A stretch of 64,000 bases of DNA, taken from positions 6,402,401 to 6,466,400 of the forward strand of contig OY755175.1 of NCBI GenBank assembly GCA_963576735.1, in the 5' to 3' direction. Each line of letters opens with the position of its first letter. The first letter of the stretch is position 1. A model generated the notes under the pieces. The model was not told the DNA's origin, ran no database searches, and was given only the letters and a program-made list of their open reading frames with translations. This DNA comes from Bedellia somnulentella (taxonomy: Eukaryota > Arthropoda > Insecta > Lepidoptera > Bedelliidae). Shown one piece after another: positions 42,701 to 51,385 of this stretch. The position numbers and the translations under genes are program-made.

Positions 42701-44115
42701 CACCCATTTCCCCCCAGCCGAAGAACGCCGCGAGCGAGAACGCGAACTGGTCTCAGCGGAGATGATCCCGACCACCACCACCAAGCTATCGTTCTGGGCG
42801 CGGCTGTGGGAGCTGCAGTACAAGATGGCGACCCACGCCAGCGACGCGCCGCTCGGACACATGTTCGCCAGCGAGCCCATCGACTGGCCTTTACTTGCGA
42901 GGTCTATCGCCTATTGGTTGTCGCCTAATTCTAACGTAAGTTGCAGCTGATCAGATTCATGTTGTTCATGTTCATGCCATATATGAATTATGATGAACGT
43001 CACGAGACATTAATGTCGTCTGATATTCAGAGTAAACCTATTTGCTTGGATATTTTTGTACTGTTTATATTATTCAAATTTTACTTAACCAGGATAAATG
43101 TAATTCGTGTGACACAATAAACATTATTGAGAAGTTTGACTAAATGATCAGATCTCTAGACCAAGTTTGTGAAAAACCCCTTTGGCGCATTTTCGAAATC
43201 AACCTTATAGCATTGCACGGATAGTATATTTTTTCAAATATCTTTTATTTCTCCAGTGACCACTCACCTCTTGGCCAATGTTACTTCTGAAGGTTGTAGG
43301 TGTCTATACATTAAATATATTTTTAATTATTTGAGTGGTTACGGACCGTATTTATTACAAACAAACTAATCTTTCCTCTTTATAATAAGTAAAGATATGT
43401 ATTTATCTTTATTTAGTAGTATTTGTAGTATATGTACTTTATTTATGTATTATTCTTAACCATGTTTTCATTTAACAGTAAGCTCTGAATTATTTTCGTG
43501 CTTACATAGACTAAATCAATTAATAACTTCTTTTTGTATTTTAGACCATTATTTGCTTATATTTCAGTTTTTTTTGTACATCTATTTCAGAATAGTCTAA
43601 CACTTAACATTTATTCTGTGCAGGCACAAGTTCATCTAATCGGCAACTTGTTGACGTGGTACACGGCCACCGCCGCAGTATTTATATATGCCTTCCTGTT
43701 AGTGGTGTATGCGCTGCGACAGCGACGAGCCATCTACGACCTGTCCGACCAACAGTTCGCAAACTTCTACCAAGCAGGGGTCGTCCTCTTCGTCGGCTAC
43801 TGGCTACACTACCTACCCTACTTCTTCGTCGACCGAACACTCTTCCTCCACCACTATCTACCCGCCTATCTCTTCAAAATACTCGTCTTAGCATACGTCA
43901 TCGATCACATCTACTGCATCATACAGCGACACGAAAAACTCCGTCCTTTAGCCAATTTATACATTTTAAGTGTTGCTGTGTGGTTCGCCTATGTGGTTAT
44001 CACATTCCACAAATTCAGTGTCCTCAATTACGGAACTACTGACTTGACTGAAAACGACCTCATGAATCTCAGATGGAAAGACACTTGGGATTTTATTTTA
44101 CATAAGAAATCCTAA
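27710..44115 (+). CDS. POMT1: protein O-mannosyltransferase 1 (rotated abdomen orthologue)
   Basis: Multi-pass ER enzyme that, with POMT2, transfers mannose from dolichyl-phosphate mannose to Ser/Thr, for example on dystroglycan. Eleven exons: 27710..27835, 28006..28187, 30678..30979, 32591..32753, 34145..34411, 38066..38194, 38501..38654, 40187..40293, 41745..41905, 42718..42935, 43624..44115. All are GT-AG and frame-consistent, giving 766 residues. After a lysine-rich N-terminus and a first membrane segment comes [11 protein letters not shown] (catalytic D105/E106), then DTHPPLGK. The MIR repeats span [31 protein letters not shown] and [39 protein letters not shown] and the end LRWKDTW point to POMT1 rather than POMT2. 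Odd: the end of exon 7 with its donor is repeated in tandem ten times (38565-39848). I used the first donor, but any of the ten keeps frame. Exons 4-7 are GC-rich. Confidence 0.96.
28200..28332 (+). repeat. SINE-A variant, second copy
   Basis: Matches 26775-26905 including the atypical 5' part ATATAGTGTATTAAACATCA. It directly abuts the next SINE-A. Confidence 0.6.
28335..28480 (-). repeat. SINE-A 3' half
   Basis: Antisense tail (CATACATACATATACTCACG), hairpin CCCTAGAAGGGGGAGCC and CTCAGCCACTTTCGG. It breaks off after GTTGGTTATGGGTCTAG. Confidence 0.8.
28912..29822 (+). mobile_element. RTE-like LINE, 5'-truncated, young insertion
   Basis: Flanked by an 11-bp duplication ATTACGCTTTA (28901-28911 and 29823-29833). 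The frame to the stop at 29787-29789 has no break. It begins in the reverse transcriptase palm ([20 protein letters not shown] with the YADD catalytic motif), then [64 protein letters not shown] and [11 protein letters not shown]. It ends with a short 3' UTR: CTGCCTACCCCAATGGGAAC, TAACGGCGTGAGAATATG and (TATG)n. Endonuclease and fingers are missing. RTE is my reading from the tail type and the C-terminal pattern; the exact clade needs a tree. Confidence 0.85.
30086..30208 (-). repeat. SINE-A 5' half
   Basis: Antisense head only: GATGGGTCTCCAACCGCATC, AAAAATCCCTTAATAGCCCC, GAGTCGCCTCTTACGTACAC, GGAAGAAATGGGGTAGTGC. Just before it, 29990-30085 repeats GTTCG/CGAAC palindromic motifs of unknown origin. 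Confidence 0.8.
31022..31150 (-). repeat. SINE-A relic
   Basis: Weak antisense match: GGGGTAGGCCGAGATTTAGA, CCACTTTTGGACGTTGATGG, GGTGATGAGTTTTGAGCC. Confidence 0.55.
31489..32515 (+). mobile_element. Tigger/pogo-type transposon relic
   Basis: Ends CAGTAGAACCCGTTTAATAC and the complement of CAGTATAACCCGCTTAAGAC, flanked by TA. From 31934 a degraded transposase N-terminus is readable: [15 protein letters not shown], and later, in shifted frames, [20 protein letters not shown] and [10 protein letters not shown]. This is the CENP-B-type DNA-binding region of pogo transposases. The catalytic part is gone. A SINE-A sits inside at 31553-31796. Located in POMT1 intron 3. Confidence 0.8.
31553..31796 (+). 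repeat. SINE-A, full length, 7-bp target duplication
   Basis: Complete 244-bp sense copy inside the Tigger relic, flanked by TTTATGC (31546-31552 and 31797-31803). A good reference copy for the family. Confidence 0.92.
33098..33216 (+). repeat. SINE-A 3' half
   Basis: ATCTTTTCCCCAATCAACTT, AAAAGTGGCTGAGGAATTT, CTGGCTACCCCGTTAAGGG, ATAGCCGTGAGTATGTG, tail. Confidence 0.8.
33835..34075 (-). repeat. SINE-A copy 70 bp before POMT1 exon 5
   Basis: Antisense full copy from ACTTATACTCACGGCTATAA to CTAAGCCGGCACTGCGCAGC. The flanks ACTATACGTGCC, TAGCATCAGTTA and GCTTAACGGTAAGACGG occur on both sides (33766-33823 and 34077-34130). The insertion is therefore accompanied by a roughly 60-bp duplication of host sequence. 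Confidence 0.85.
34484..34512 (+). pseudogene. duplicate of POMT1 exon 5 end with its 5' splice site
   Basis: GGCTCGCAGATT, one changed base, GCGTTGCGGTGAGATAC repeats 34392-34420 with 28 of 29 bases equal. It includes the GTGAGA donor, 92 bp further into the intron. Confidence 0.75.
34571..35203 (+). mobile_element. CR1/Jockey-like LINE 3' end with poly(A)
   Basis: A coding remnant reads [20 protein letters not shown], then [20 protein letters not shown] and stop. A 3' UTR follows with ATATCCGCCAGCAAACTACT, AATAAAGCATTT and a 12-A tail. 5'-truncated, in POMT1 intron 5. Confidence 0.65.
35612..35790. repeat. lepidopteran repeat relic
   Basis: Begins ACTAGCTGTTGCCCACGACT, followed by TCGTACGCGTCAATTT, a start shared by many lepidopteran interspersed repeats. 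The rest is diverged. Confidence 0.45.
36028..36652. repeat. widespread lepidopteran interspersed repeat
   Basis: Opens ACCGGCCAAGTGCGAGTCGG, contains GGGTTCCGTACTA and a GACG/GACA tetranucleotide tract (36567-36601), and closes CGTTTTTGCCATTTGG, then CTACGGAACCCTAAA. A familiar lepidopteran repeat with complementary ends (GGGTTCCGTA and TACGGAACCC). No coding. Confidence 0.7.
36957..37204 (-). repeat. SINE-A, full length
   Basis: Antisense complete copy, little diverged: CATACATACATATACTCACG, TCCCTTGAAGGGGTAGCC, GGTCTGCAACCGCATCGCCC, CCGACACTACACAGC. Confidence 0.9.
38565..39848 (+). repeat. ten-copy 132-bp tandem array built from POMT1 exon 7 and its donor
   Basis: Units start at 38571, 38703, 38835, 38967, 39099, 39231, 39363, 39495, 39627 and 39759 (position of GACGTCGTGC). 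Each unit holds about 84 bases of exon ([20 protein letters not shown] to PASPHSQ), the donor GTACTACT, and about 45 bases ending TACATACATATACTCACGG, which is the antisense end of a SINE-A. The copies are almost identical; the only difference I saw is C to T at 39164 and 39692 (units 5 and 9). The period is 44 codons and no stop occurs, so one frame runs through from exon 7. Only the first unit has an acceptor. Confidence 0.95.
39849..40062 (-). repeat. SINE-A remainder after the exon array
   Basis: ACATACTCACGGGTATAAAT, TTGGAAGTTGAGTAGGGAAA, AAAGCCCCAATATACTTAGT, CACCAGAAGAAATGGG. Antisense copy whose tail end appears to have seeded the array spacer. Confidence 0.75.
40350..41640 (-). pseudogene. 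decayed reverse-transcriptase-like sequence
   Basis: Minus-strand open stretches are unusually long for this intron. [11 protein letters not shown] (about 41515) and [20 protein letters not shown] (about 41430) resemble the post-palm region of Jockey/R1-type LINEs. Further pieces (about 40745-41120) are unassigned. No intact frame. Confidence 0.4.
41993..42036 (+). pseudogene. diverged duplicate of a POMT1 exon 9 fragment
   Basis: GGTTCCACCAGCACGAGGTG, GTGGCCGAC repeats exon bases 41819-41847 (GGTTCCATCAACACGAGGTG, GTGGCAGAC) with three substitutions in 29. It lies about 90 bases into the next intron. Confidence 0.55.
42257..42628 (-). repeat. SINE-B, full length, 9-bp target duplication
   Basis: Flanked by CTATATTTT (42248-42256 and 42629-42637). 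The minus-strand head GCGACATGATAGTCCAGTGG, GTAGAACACCC and GAGTTCCAATCCTGG is tRNA-like (A box, then B box). The body is AATTTGTCTTTTCC, TGGTTGCTAACGGTGAGGG, CACATGGCTGAGTTGTAC and GTGTATTCGTACAAAACGG. The 3' end is CTCTGCCAACCCCTTCGGGG, ATAAACGGCGTGAACGTTTA, TG. Reference copy for the family. Confidence 0.9.
42936..43623. other. POMT1 intron 10, nothing recognised
   Basis: AT-rich intron with no repeat family, RNA gene or coding remnant that I can identify. Confidence 0.5.
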
Positions 44116-44174
44116 TTTGTATAAACTTAAGACATAAATTAAGGAATTATTTATTTTTATACATTTTTATATGA

Positions 44175-44180
44175 AATAAA
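44175..44180 (+). terminator. POMT1 polyadenylation signal
   Basis: AATAAA, followed by a second overlapping AATAAA, 60 bases after the POMT1 stop. Confidence 0.75.
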
Positions 44181-44209
44181 TAAAACAATGATATGAAATT
44201 GAAAATTCT

Positions 44210-44215
44210 TTTATT
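44210..44215 (-). terminator. PSMB7 polyadenylation signal
   Basis: AATAAA on the minus strand 23 bases after the PSMB7 stop and only about 30 bases from the opposing POMT1 signal. Confidence 0.7.
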
Positions 44216-44237
44216 GATAAAAACCCTATTTCATTAA

Positions 44238-47200
44238 TCACCACGAGCGGCCACTTGATGCAGGTTCCACGTCCATCGGCTGTGGTCGCTGCACGGGCCT
44301 TACTGCCATAGATTCTACTTCTAGAGGTATCTCTCGTTGTCTCAACACAGCTGTTGTGCCTAAGTTGTATCTGTAAGATCCTTGCTTTTTACCCTGTAAA
44401 TAAAATTATAAGAAAACATAAATTTTAGGATATCTATTGGACTTTTTAAGTGATTTTTGAGCAATGAGGTTGGAGACCCAATTTATTCCTTTTCTTTAAA
44501 AGTGGCTGAGGAATTTAAATACTGAATCCTTTCTCACTGCCTCTTTTTGGAATTTATTGCCATGAGAATAATTAGGTAGGTATTTCCGAAGTATTGGGTT
44601 AATATTGGTAGTTCAGTACAAAACGGCGATAGGCCTGCCCCCTATCACGTGAGTACACTGTCTAAGCAAAAACGTGGGTACCTTCTCTGGAAACTAGATG
44701 GCGCTTGCCATGTGAGTTCAGAAGTATTGGTACCTCTGCCAACCCCTTCGGGGATAAACGGCGTGAACGTTTATGTATGTTATGTTTTATGTTCAGTAAG
44801 AACACGGCCTCAGCCTCAGGTGTAATTAATTAAGTTGCTCCTAAATTATCTGTCAGCCAAACCCTATTAGGTATACATCTTAGAGGTCTTTGGAGTATTT
44901 TGAGGTTCTACATGTCAGGATTTGAAAGTTGGGGCCATATTTGAGCAAATTTATATATATATATATATTATACTATAGAATAATTGAGTAAATGAGTCCC
45001 ATGGAGTTGAAGATCATGAACGGCAATGGGCAGGGCAACTTGTACACAGAACTGGTGACCCTTGGGCTCATAGGCTTTGGAGTGGCAGTCACATGCCATA
45101 TAACACAACGGGGCATGCCATGCACAAAGTAAACCTACATCTCAGTGAAGGTTGGACAAAGGTTACAAAATGATATTGACTGATAATGATTAATATATTA
45201 CCTTGATATTAGCTTCTTCATATGTTCTGAGGTATTTAGCAGGTCCACTGTTTGAAATTACACAAATATCAACATTGGAACCAGATCCCAGATCATTGAA
45301 GATACCAGCTGCAATAGCATCTCTTACTAACTTTTTTCCTTCCTCTTCAGACATGTTTGGCTTCCATCCTGATTCAAAAACTGCCATAGCTGCCAATGAC
45401 CCAGAACCTAGAAAAAAGCCTCTTTAGTAAAATAAATTTATTGATAATGTAAATAATAATGTGAAACAAAAATCATACCCATAGTAGCATAAGGTAATTT
45501 ATCAACAGATCCATGAGGATAAATGCAATAGATGTGTGGTCCCGATTGATCTACACCTCCCAAGACCAGTGCAGCTCCAATGTAACCTTGGTAGCGGAAC
45601 AGCATTCTCTTCAGTAGAGTAGCGGCAGTGGCGACCGGTACAGTGCGGCCAGTGTGAAGACGTTGCAATTCTAGCTGAGATGACACGGACTGAGTTGTCA
45701 TCTCTGTGTCTGCGGCTGTACCAGCACCGCAACAGTACATGTTGCCAGCTAAGTAATGGATTTTCTCACAATTCTTATCAGACACTACAGTACCCTCAGT
45801 AGCACGTGTGTCAGCACCAAGGATTACTCCATCTGCATAAATAATGCCAACAATGGTGGTACCAGTTTTAGTTGCCTTTGGAGCAAGAAAACCTTTTTGT
45901 TCAAGAAAGGCATTTCTGAAAATAAAAAGATCAAGTTTGTATTTTGTAAGATTATGCTAGCAGGATAATTCCTGCTAGCATAATCTCATGACTTTAATTT
46001 AAACATATAATATATTCCACACAAATTTCAGCTCAATTGCATTTTTCCTATGTATAAAAATAATATAGTTCAATTTTTTACCAAGATGGTTAAGTATAAA
46101 TAACTAAGAGTTTTTTCTAAAACAAGCAGGCTGCTCCTGCAGCACACTCCGTTTCACTCTTACATGGTGGTAAGAGGACTAATTAACATAATGGTAAACC
46201 CAAGGTACTATCAACGACAGTCACTCATTACCAATTTCAAACTATTATCCCTTGCAGCCAGCTAAAACCAGATGCGCCGCCCACTTTTAACTAATACAAT
46301 AGATGTCCTTTAACAATTTTTTTTGACTTGTTAACGCATTTCTGTTCAGATCATTTGTTTGCTCCCAGACTTTTGAGCAGCTCCTATTTTAAAAACTTTG
46401 GTATAATCTTAAACAGATGTCCATTATTATTTGGCCGAATGTCTTGGAATCATCCAAGCTGCCCAGGCTATAAAAGCAAGAAAAATCTCAGAAATGACCA
46501 TAAAAATCATATCGGACAGCACTTCTGTCCTGCAAGCCCTCAATCGAAGCGAATACACTTCAGGTCTAATCCTGGAATGTCACCAAGCCTTAGAAGAAGT
46601 GGCGCAGGACAACAATATTATCCTGCAATGGATAAAAGGCCATAGTGGGTCCTTAGGCAACGATGCGGCTGATGAGCTGGCTAGAGGGGGATTGGCTATG
46701 TCTCTGTACGGACCCGAACCCATAATACCTCTTCCATTCAACCAGTTACATTCAACGTGGCTAAGGGAACGCACACAAACCCTAGCTAACGCATGTTGGC
46801 AAGGCACGTCTGGCTGCAGACAGTCTAAAGAGGCAATGCCAACTCTTAGGAAAAATCTGACCAGATATGCCTTACGCCTTAGCAGACCAAATCTACGAAC
46901 TCTAGTGGGTGTTGTCACAGGGCACTATGCCCTAAACAAACACTTCCACACTCTAGGCATCACCGACAGCCCTCTGTGCCGTGCGTGCATGGAGGCAGAC
47001 GAAACGGTCACTCATGTGCTCCAGGAATGCAACGGAGTAACCGATATCCGAAATAACACCATCGGATCCAAAAAGTCGCTACCAGAGGCAATGGCTGACC
47101 TGGATAAGCTTTTGTCCTTCTGGTCTGAATTAGGTTGGGAAACTTAAACGGCCAAATGGCCCACGTACAATGGCCCACCTCGTAGCTGGGTTAAGTGCGG

Positions 47201-49010
47201 AAACCCGAGGCGGTTAGCGCCTATAATATTATTCTATGGACACAGGTTGCCCCCAAAACACGACGATGAACTTTGAAGACATCTCTCAAATATTTGCTGC
47301 TTGTTTATATTTCGTTGTTATGTTTACCACTTTTTAATTATTTCTCCAAACTTGACTTGGTGATCGTGGTGGTAGTGGGAAGCCAATGGATAAGTATCAT
47401 GTTTGGATGTTTGGGGGTCTATGACATACAGTGGATGTCTATTGGCTGATGATGATAAAATAGTTCAATGGCATTCTTATCATGAGCAGATTGGGCAGTC
47501 TATTGTGATTCCTTGGAGATTAATTAATGTCATGATTAATATGTGTTTGCTGCGTTACATTTTTTTGAAACCTTAGTTTACTTGAAGCAAATAATGTTTT
47601 CATATTCACAAAGTTTAGTAACATTCCTCACATTTCATGCTTTACTATAAGTAACAGTACCCTGATTGTAAAAATGCCCTCATAAAAACTTTCAAAATAA
47701 AATAAACAAACAAATTCTTAATGAGTTACACTTGCATGATTATTTCAACATTCTGCGTAAACTACCCTAAGGGACAAGCCATTAAATTTGTCCTAGAAAA
47801 GAACCAATGCCATTGGTCAGTTTTTACAATAGATTTGGTCTGGAGTTTAACATGTCACACATCCGTTCAAATAGTGTCACAACTCAAAAATTAATTGAAT
47901 CCATCTTGTTTTACCATAACATTAATTAACCTTTGATAAACATCAAAAAGTTAACTCTTGAACTGGCATATGTATAGCTTGTTAATTTGTAATTATGTTC
48001 AGTTGTCGTAACAAGAGCAAAAATGTAAAAATAAAGAGAAATGTAAGTTTTAAATATGATCTTTTGAGTTGTGTCACTATTTGAATGGAGGTGCGATGTG
48101 TAAACAACTTTGATCTTTGTGGTGGTAAAGAACTTGTGTCGTCAATAGTACATTATTCATATAAAGTTAAAGATACAAAACATATATCCCCAAAGGGTTG
48201 GGGAGGTACTAATACTTCTAAAATCACCTGACATATTCACCTGGTGTTCAGAGTAGCCACATTTTGTTTGGACAGTAAACACACATGATAGAAGGCTGGC
48301 CTATCTCTGTTTTTAGATGAATGCACTGTCATGTGACTAAGTACAAATTAACCATGTGGGTTTCCTCACTATATTTTAATTTAGAAAAGACAAATTGGTA
48401 TTGGCCCTACTCAGGATTTCAACCCACACCTGTTTGCATGATGGGCAAGTATTCTGCACATTGAGCTATCATGGTTATGGCATACAGGAACTAATAGTTA
48501 TATAAAAATTGGTGGTACTACTAAAACATGTAGTTAGTGAAAGATAAATAATAATAAGCGTAAATTAGAGGAGTTGATGGATATATAATATGATATCAGC
48601 ACAATTATTGTAATTTTAATTTAATGTCAAATAAGAGATATGAAAGCCTAGATAGATAAACCGAGGAAACGGTGTAGGCTAAATTAAATGAAAATAAATG
48701 GTATTTGAGACCAAGGTCTTGGCCGGAGCCAAGGTTTTGAATAATGTTCTCAATCTGGGCCCGGTGCTTTTCAAACAAAAAAATGCAACCTCATCAATGG
48801 ATGTAGATTCATCTGTGGAGGTTTGTACTCACTTCAAGATATATACGAACTCGGAAATTAAAGTTTTCACAGATAAATTTAGATGAATAGATGGAAAGTA
48901 TCTCATAAAACCATTCTAAGTCAGTATTTTCTGGACAGCATACACTACCTTTGACAGTTTTCAAACGAAAAACCGGGTGCTGGGACCTCAGGAGCAAGCA
49001 CAGATGCCAT
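44238..49010 (-). CDS. PSMB7: proteasome subunit beta type-7 (beta2, trypsin-like)
   Basis: Catalytic beta2 subunit of the 20S proteasome. Four exons on the minus strand: 48949..49010, 45479..45915, 45202..45407, 44238..44393, all GT-AG, giving 286 residues. Exon 1 gives [20 protein letters not shown]. The propeptide ends at TKTG and the mature enzyme starts at Thr40 ([20 protein letters not shown]). The tail [40 protein letters not shown] and [15 protein letters not shown] are all beta2 signatures. The C-terminal extension (PLEVESM onward) wraps the neighbouring subunit in this family. The roughly 3-kb first intron contains a LINE, a MITE and SINE-B. Confidence 0.97.
44435..44575 (+). repeat. 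SINE-A relic
   Basis: GGACTTTTTAAGTGATTTTT, GAGGTTGGAGACCC, AAAAGTGGCTGAGGAATTTA, TGGAATTTATTGCCATGAG. Sense, tail lost. Confidence 0.65.
44620..44790 (+). repeat. SINE-B 3' half
   Basis: Sense fragment: CAAAACGGCGATAGGCCTGC, CCCTATCACGTGAGTACACT, AACCCCTTCGGGGATAAACG, GCGTGAACGTTTATG tail. Nearly identical, in inverted orientation, to 42257-42430, including the unusual insert CTGGAAACTAGATGGCGC. Confidence 0.85.
46432..47230 (+). mobile_element. non-LTR retrotransposon 3' end with RNase H domain
   Basis: Open from 46431 to the stop at 47145-47147. An RNase H domain carries the catalytic-type motifs [16 protein letters not shown] and [22 protein letters not shown]-terminal region follows with [18 protein letters not shown], a CCHC-type knuckle. 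The 3' UTR contains AACGGCCAAATGGCCCACGT and GTGCGGAAACC. Jockey/I/R1-group type, 5'-truncated. The same family occurs at 54055-54499. Confidence 0.8.
47856..48100. mobile_element. MITE, about 245 bp
   Basis: Inverted ends around TCAAATAGTG and CACAACTCAAAA, complementary to TTTTGAGTTGTGTCACTATT, TGAATGG. The uninterrupted copy 1 of the host repeat lacks it (AATGTGCAAACAA), which confirms the insertion. Confidence 0.75.
48183..48478 (-). repeat. SINE-B, old copy
   Basis: Antisense: TCCCCAAAGGGTTGGGGAGG, CACATGATAGAAGGCTGGCC, CCATGTGGGTTTCCTCAC, AAAAGACAAATTGGTATTGG, worn tRNA-like head GATAGCTCAATGTGCAG. Confidence 0.8.
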
Positions 49011-50080
49011 TTTATATGATACAAAAACTATAATAGCGCACAGTCGAATCAACGGTAAGTACTTTCAGTAAATAGATATATTTCTTCACAAAATAATGTT
49101 TTTGGAAATAATTTGAGGTGACTTGCGACTTGCTTTTATTTTACTCACAATTTGTGTCTTTATAAATGGCTCTGTATTCTATTTTTTAATGCCGTGTATA
49201 CATTGGTCCAAGTAGCCATACAAAATAGCACAAGCAAAGCATGCATTCGCCCGTAATGTAAGAGTAACGTTGCAGATTTGAGCATAAAATTTCACCAACT
49301 ACGGATGAGAACCGCACATTACAATGCGCACCTTTTAATGATTATATGAATGAATGTATGAATATGCTATTTGACTAAGAAAACTATGAAAACTATCTTA
49401 CGGTGTTAATTTGTTTATAAGGAGCCCTAAAAAAATATTTTTCTGTCTTCATTTTAGCTATTTTATTAAAAAATCGTGAAAGAAAATGCAATATTCAAAT
49501 GTGCCGCAAAAACGCGACTTTAAGTAATATGGCGGCTGTAGCACAAATGACGTCAGTTCCGCATTAAACACCAATGAGCGAAGCGATACACAGTCTGTTT
49601 ATGTGCAATCTACGTCATTATAGAAATAGCCAATCACGGTCGTTTTTAGTCACGTGACAGTTGCATCAAAAAATACTTATTTTAGAAGACGGATTTTAGT
49701 AAAATAATGCAATATTTTTATCTCGCATTATTACATATTGCTCCAAAAAAGAAATATTAAGACTAATGAAATAAAAGAAATGTATACTTTTATTACAGTC
49801 AAATAGCCTATTACAGGCGATTCACGCGAATGATGGTCAGTCAGGGCAGGGAGGAATTTTAGAGCTAAAGCGAAGGAAAGCTCCTTTTTGTCGCAAAGAA
49901 TGTCATCCATTGAACTTACTATAAGAATCGACAAAACCTAAGCAGGTTTTGTTCTCTAGGGGACTAAACGGAATTATGCATTGGAATAGCCTAGTTTGAG
50001 AAACCCTGAAAACGTCTGTATATTTTTTGTAAATGGCTTACCAATTTTTTATTTTTTGATCCTCTATCACCATGGTTTTG
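49011..50080. other. PSMB7 upstream region
   Basis: No gene. A cluster at 49545-49670 has ATGACGTCAG (CRE-like), two more ACGTCA-type sites, CCAATCA and TCACGTGAC (an E-box palindrome). It lies about 540 bp from the start codon. A promoter role is a guess from motif density only. Confidence 0.35.
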
Positions 50081-50087
50081 TTATACA

Positions 50088-50215
50088 TACATACATATAC
50101 TCACACCATTTATTCCCATTGGGGTAGGCAGAGACTATCGATCGCCACGATCGGTTTTGTTTTAGCCCACATTTAACCTTATTCCCTTTCTTTCAAAAGA
50201 CGAAATGATTTTCCA
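50088..50215 (-). repeat. RTE-like LINE 3' end with internal deletion
   Basis: Antisense: CATACATACATATACTCACA, CCCATTGGGGTAGGCAGAGA, CTATCGATCGCCACG. It then jumps to a reverse-transcriptase piece (TTCCCTTTCTTTCAAAAGAC). Confidence 0.7.
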
Positions 50216-50544
50216 AGTCACACTGGAGTATCCGTAATAACTTTTGCGCAACTACGTCAAACATTCATCCATCTATGAACAGTTGGAATTGAAGACACAC
50301 AAAGAAGCTACGCAGCCTTATCGGAAACTTCTAGAGATCTCGACCATTCGATTGATTCTTAGTTAGAGTGATACTAATATTACTATGCCTGTGTAAATTC
50401 CATACAATTTGTTAATTATTTAATACTTTCTCGCCACCCTATCTTACACCTTCTTCAAGTGTATATGGGAGCTTTCCTTCTTTTGGAAAGAACTTTAAAA
50501 ACTGACTATGTATAAACTTTGTTTTTATATTGTTTGTATATTTA

Positions 50545-50787
50545 CATACATACTCACGTCACGCGGCTATAAATCTCTGGAAGGGGCAGCCAGAGCTTCG
50601 GAATAAGAAATTTCTCAACCATTTTTGAAAGTTGAGGGGGGGAAAAGATTTTAATATAAAGGTTGTTTGTTGGTGAGGGGTCTCCAACCACATCGCGTAA
50701 CAATAACTTAAAAAGCCCTTTAGTCGCCTCTTACGAACACCTACTGGTAGAAATGGGGTAGTGCCATTCTATGCCGACTCTTCACAG
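50545..50787 (-). repeat. SINE-A copy
   Basis: TACATACATACTCACG, CTCTGGAAGGGGCAGCCAGA, GGGGTCTCCAACCACATCGC, TAGTCGCCTCTTACGAACAC, CTTCACAGC. Confidence 0.85.
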
Positions 50788-50869
50788 CGAATTTATATGT
50801 ATATTTGTATCATTTTATATCTCCATTACAAATGGTTTGACCAAATGTATTTATATCATATATAAATTA

Positions 50870-51300
50870 CTAGCTGACCCGACAGACTTCGTACTGTCAA
50901 ATTTGCTTATGACAAAGCTTAAGCCGAAGTATGAAGAATAAAAGAGCATGTATGAAAAGATTGATGGATGTAAACGAAGCTAGAGAGGTTTGTCAGGATC
51001 GTACGAAGTGGTTATGGATAGTCTCTGCCTACCCCAATGGGAATTAATGGCGTGAGTATATGTATGTATGTATGTAAAGCTTAAGGCGTTTTTTCCGGTG
51101 CTCTTAGTTCAATCAGGCGTGAATATTTTATTGATAATTTTTTTCCGGGATAAAAAGTATCCTTTGTTATAATTTGGGTCATTATCTAGCATTCTGCCAA
51201 ATTTCAGTCATATACATTTTGTACTTGAGGAGCCTTTTTGCCTTAAACACATATACATCTAAACTTTCACATAATTATAATATTAATAGGATATGTACCA
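50870..51300. repeat. lepidopteran repeat interrupted by a LINE fragment
   Basis: Starts ACTAGCTGACCCGACAGACT, TCGTACTG and resumes after the LINE with GATAATTTTTTTCCGGGATA, AAAAGTATCC and an end ATAATTATAATATTAATAGG. This is the familiar lepidopteran frame also seen around 19850-20578. Confidence 0.55.
50924..51075 (+). mobile_element. RTE-like LINE 3' fragment, 10-bp target duplication
   Basis: 152 bp, nearly identical to 29672-29822, flanked by AAAGCTTAAG (50914-50923 and 51076-51085). A recent severely truncated insertion. Confidence 0.9.
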
Positions 51301-51385
51301 CATTCATCACGCACGGCACGACGGATTTTCTCGATCGATTTGTTGTAGGGCCGAGAAGGAACGTATAACGTATCTACGTAGACAG

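Larger units (their letters stand above)
46203..48118. repeat. old dispersed repeat, copy 2, split by a LINE and a MITE
   Basis: Matches 12923-13770. The LINE fragment (46432-47230) and MITE (47856-48100) interrupt it at points where copy 1 is continuous. This gives the insertion order. Confidence 0.75.

Noticed and set aside
46431..47147. RNase H1-like host gene
   Set aside because: The domain is followed by a CCHC-type retroelement tail, a sister copy with target-site duplications exists at 54055, and it interrupts an older repeat.
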